Of a stretch of DNA of 5,163 nt, positions 5,056 to 5,163 are shown piece after piece. Position numbers and translations under genes: made by a program. The notes under the pieces are model-generated. The model saw only the letters and a list, made by a program, of their open reading frames with translations, did not search any database and was not told where the DNA came from. Source of the stretch: Chloroflexota bacterium (lineage in GTDB: Bacteria > Chloroflexota > Limnocylindria > Limnocylindrales > CSP1-4); NCBI GenBank assembly GCA_003158495.1, contig PMJT01000253.1:1-5163 (forward strand), given 5' to 3'. How positions within the stretch are numbered: position 1 is the first letter of the stretch; each line of letters opens with the position of its first letter.

Positions 5056-5163
5056 TCAGTCCTCGGGCATGCGGATCCAGCCCTGGCGCATGGCGTAGAC
5101 GACGGCCTGGGTGCGGTCGTTGACGCTCAGCTTTCGCAGGATGCTGGACATGTGGTTCTTGAC
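5056..5163 (-). CDS. LuxR/NarL-type response regulator, C-terminal end (N-terminus outside window)
   Basis: The frame is open from the right edge and ends with TGA at 5058-5056, giving 35 codons. The peptide begins VKNHMSSILRKLSVNDRTQA and ends in RQGWIRMPED. The V-K-N-H-x-S-x-I-L-x-K-L-x-V-x-D-R-T-Q-A pattern is the recognition helix and following segment of a GerE/LuxR-type helix-turn-helix, as in NarL-family response regulators. The receiver domain should lie to the right, outside the window. It is followed after 7 nt by the DegS-like gene, the usual arrangement for a NarL/DegS-type pair, and probably shares its transcript. Its DNA targets may include the promoters of the pilus genes; that is inference. 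Confidence 0.88.
   Translation of the reverse strand, partial: VKNHMSSILRKLSVNDRTQAVVYAMRQGWIRMPED

Noticed and set aside
1..5163. CRISPR array, tRNA/rRNA gene, insertion sequence or attachment site
   Set aside because: No spaced direct repeats, tRNA-like cloverleaf, transposase frame or terminal inverted repeats were seen. The window reads as one continuous pilus locus.

Overview
The window is about 5.2 kb of GC-rich bacterial DNA. All recognised genes lie on the minus strand, so transcription runs from high to low coordinates. The content is the front part of a Flp/Tad type IVb (tight-adherence) pilus locus preceded by a two-component-like signalling pair. The high GC content, a short Flp pilin with the GQGLAEYALILALIAIVAVV core and a DegS/NarL-like pair beside Flp genes suggest a Chloroflexota-type organism. 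An actinobacterium is the main alternative. This placement is inferred from gene style only.

Layout in transcription order. (1) 5163-5056: the last 35 codons of a LuxR/NarL-type response regulator, cut by the window edge. (2) 5048-3876: a DegS-like protein with an N-terminal coiled coil and an intact HisKA_3 phospho-acceptor region, but an ATPase domain that has lost its usual N and G boxes. (3) 3879-3658: a first Flp-type prepilin that overlaps the kinase stop by 4 nt and probably uses a TTG start. (4) 3657-3435: a 223-nt non-coding leader with several small hairpins. (5) 3434-3246: a second, more canonical Flp prepilin with a strong Shine-Dalgarno, closed by a strong intrinsic terminator at about 3227-3193. 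(6) 3198-3047: an intergenic region with an extended -10 promoter and an operator-like inverted repeat. (7) 3046-2063: cpaB/rcpC. (8) 1970-738: cpaE/tadZ with a complete N-terminal receiver domain. (9) 702-1: the N-terminal 234 codons of cpaF/tadA, running off the left edge.

The sequence supports two transcription units. The upstream unit (regulator, kinase-like protein, two pilins) ends at the terminator. The downstream unit (cpaB-cpaE-cpaF and presumably more tad genes to the left) starts from its own promoter. In the known Tad system, CpaF powers assembly, CpaE/TadZ localises the machine, CpaB/RcpC is an envelope component, and Flp prepilins are cleaved after a glycine and polymerised. The signalling pair probably controls expression of, or signals to, this machine.

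The system is a known type. The atypical points are the degenerate kinase ATPase domain, a CpaE with full receiver chemistry but altered ATPase motifs, two Flp paralogues with equal-length mature parts, and structured or operator-like leaders. Prepilin peptidase, TadB/TadC and TadE/F/G genes are not in the window.
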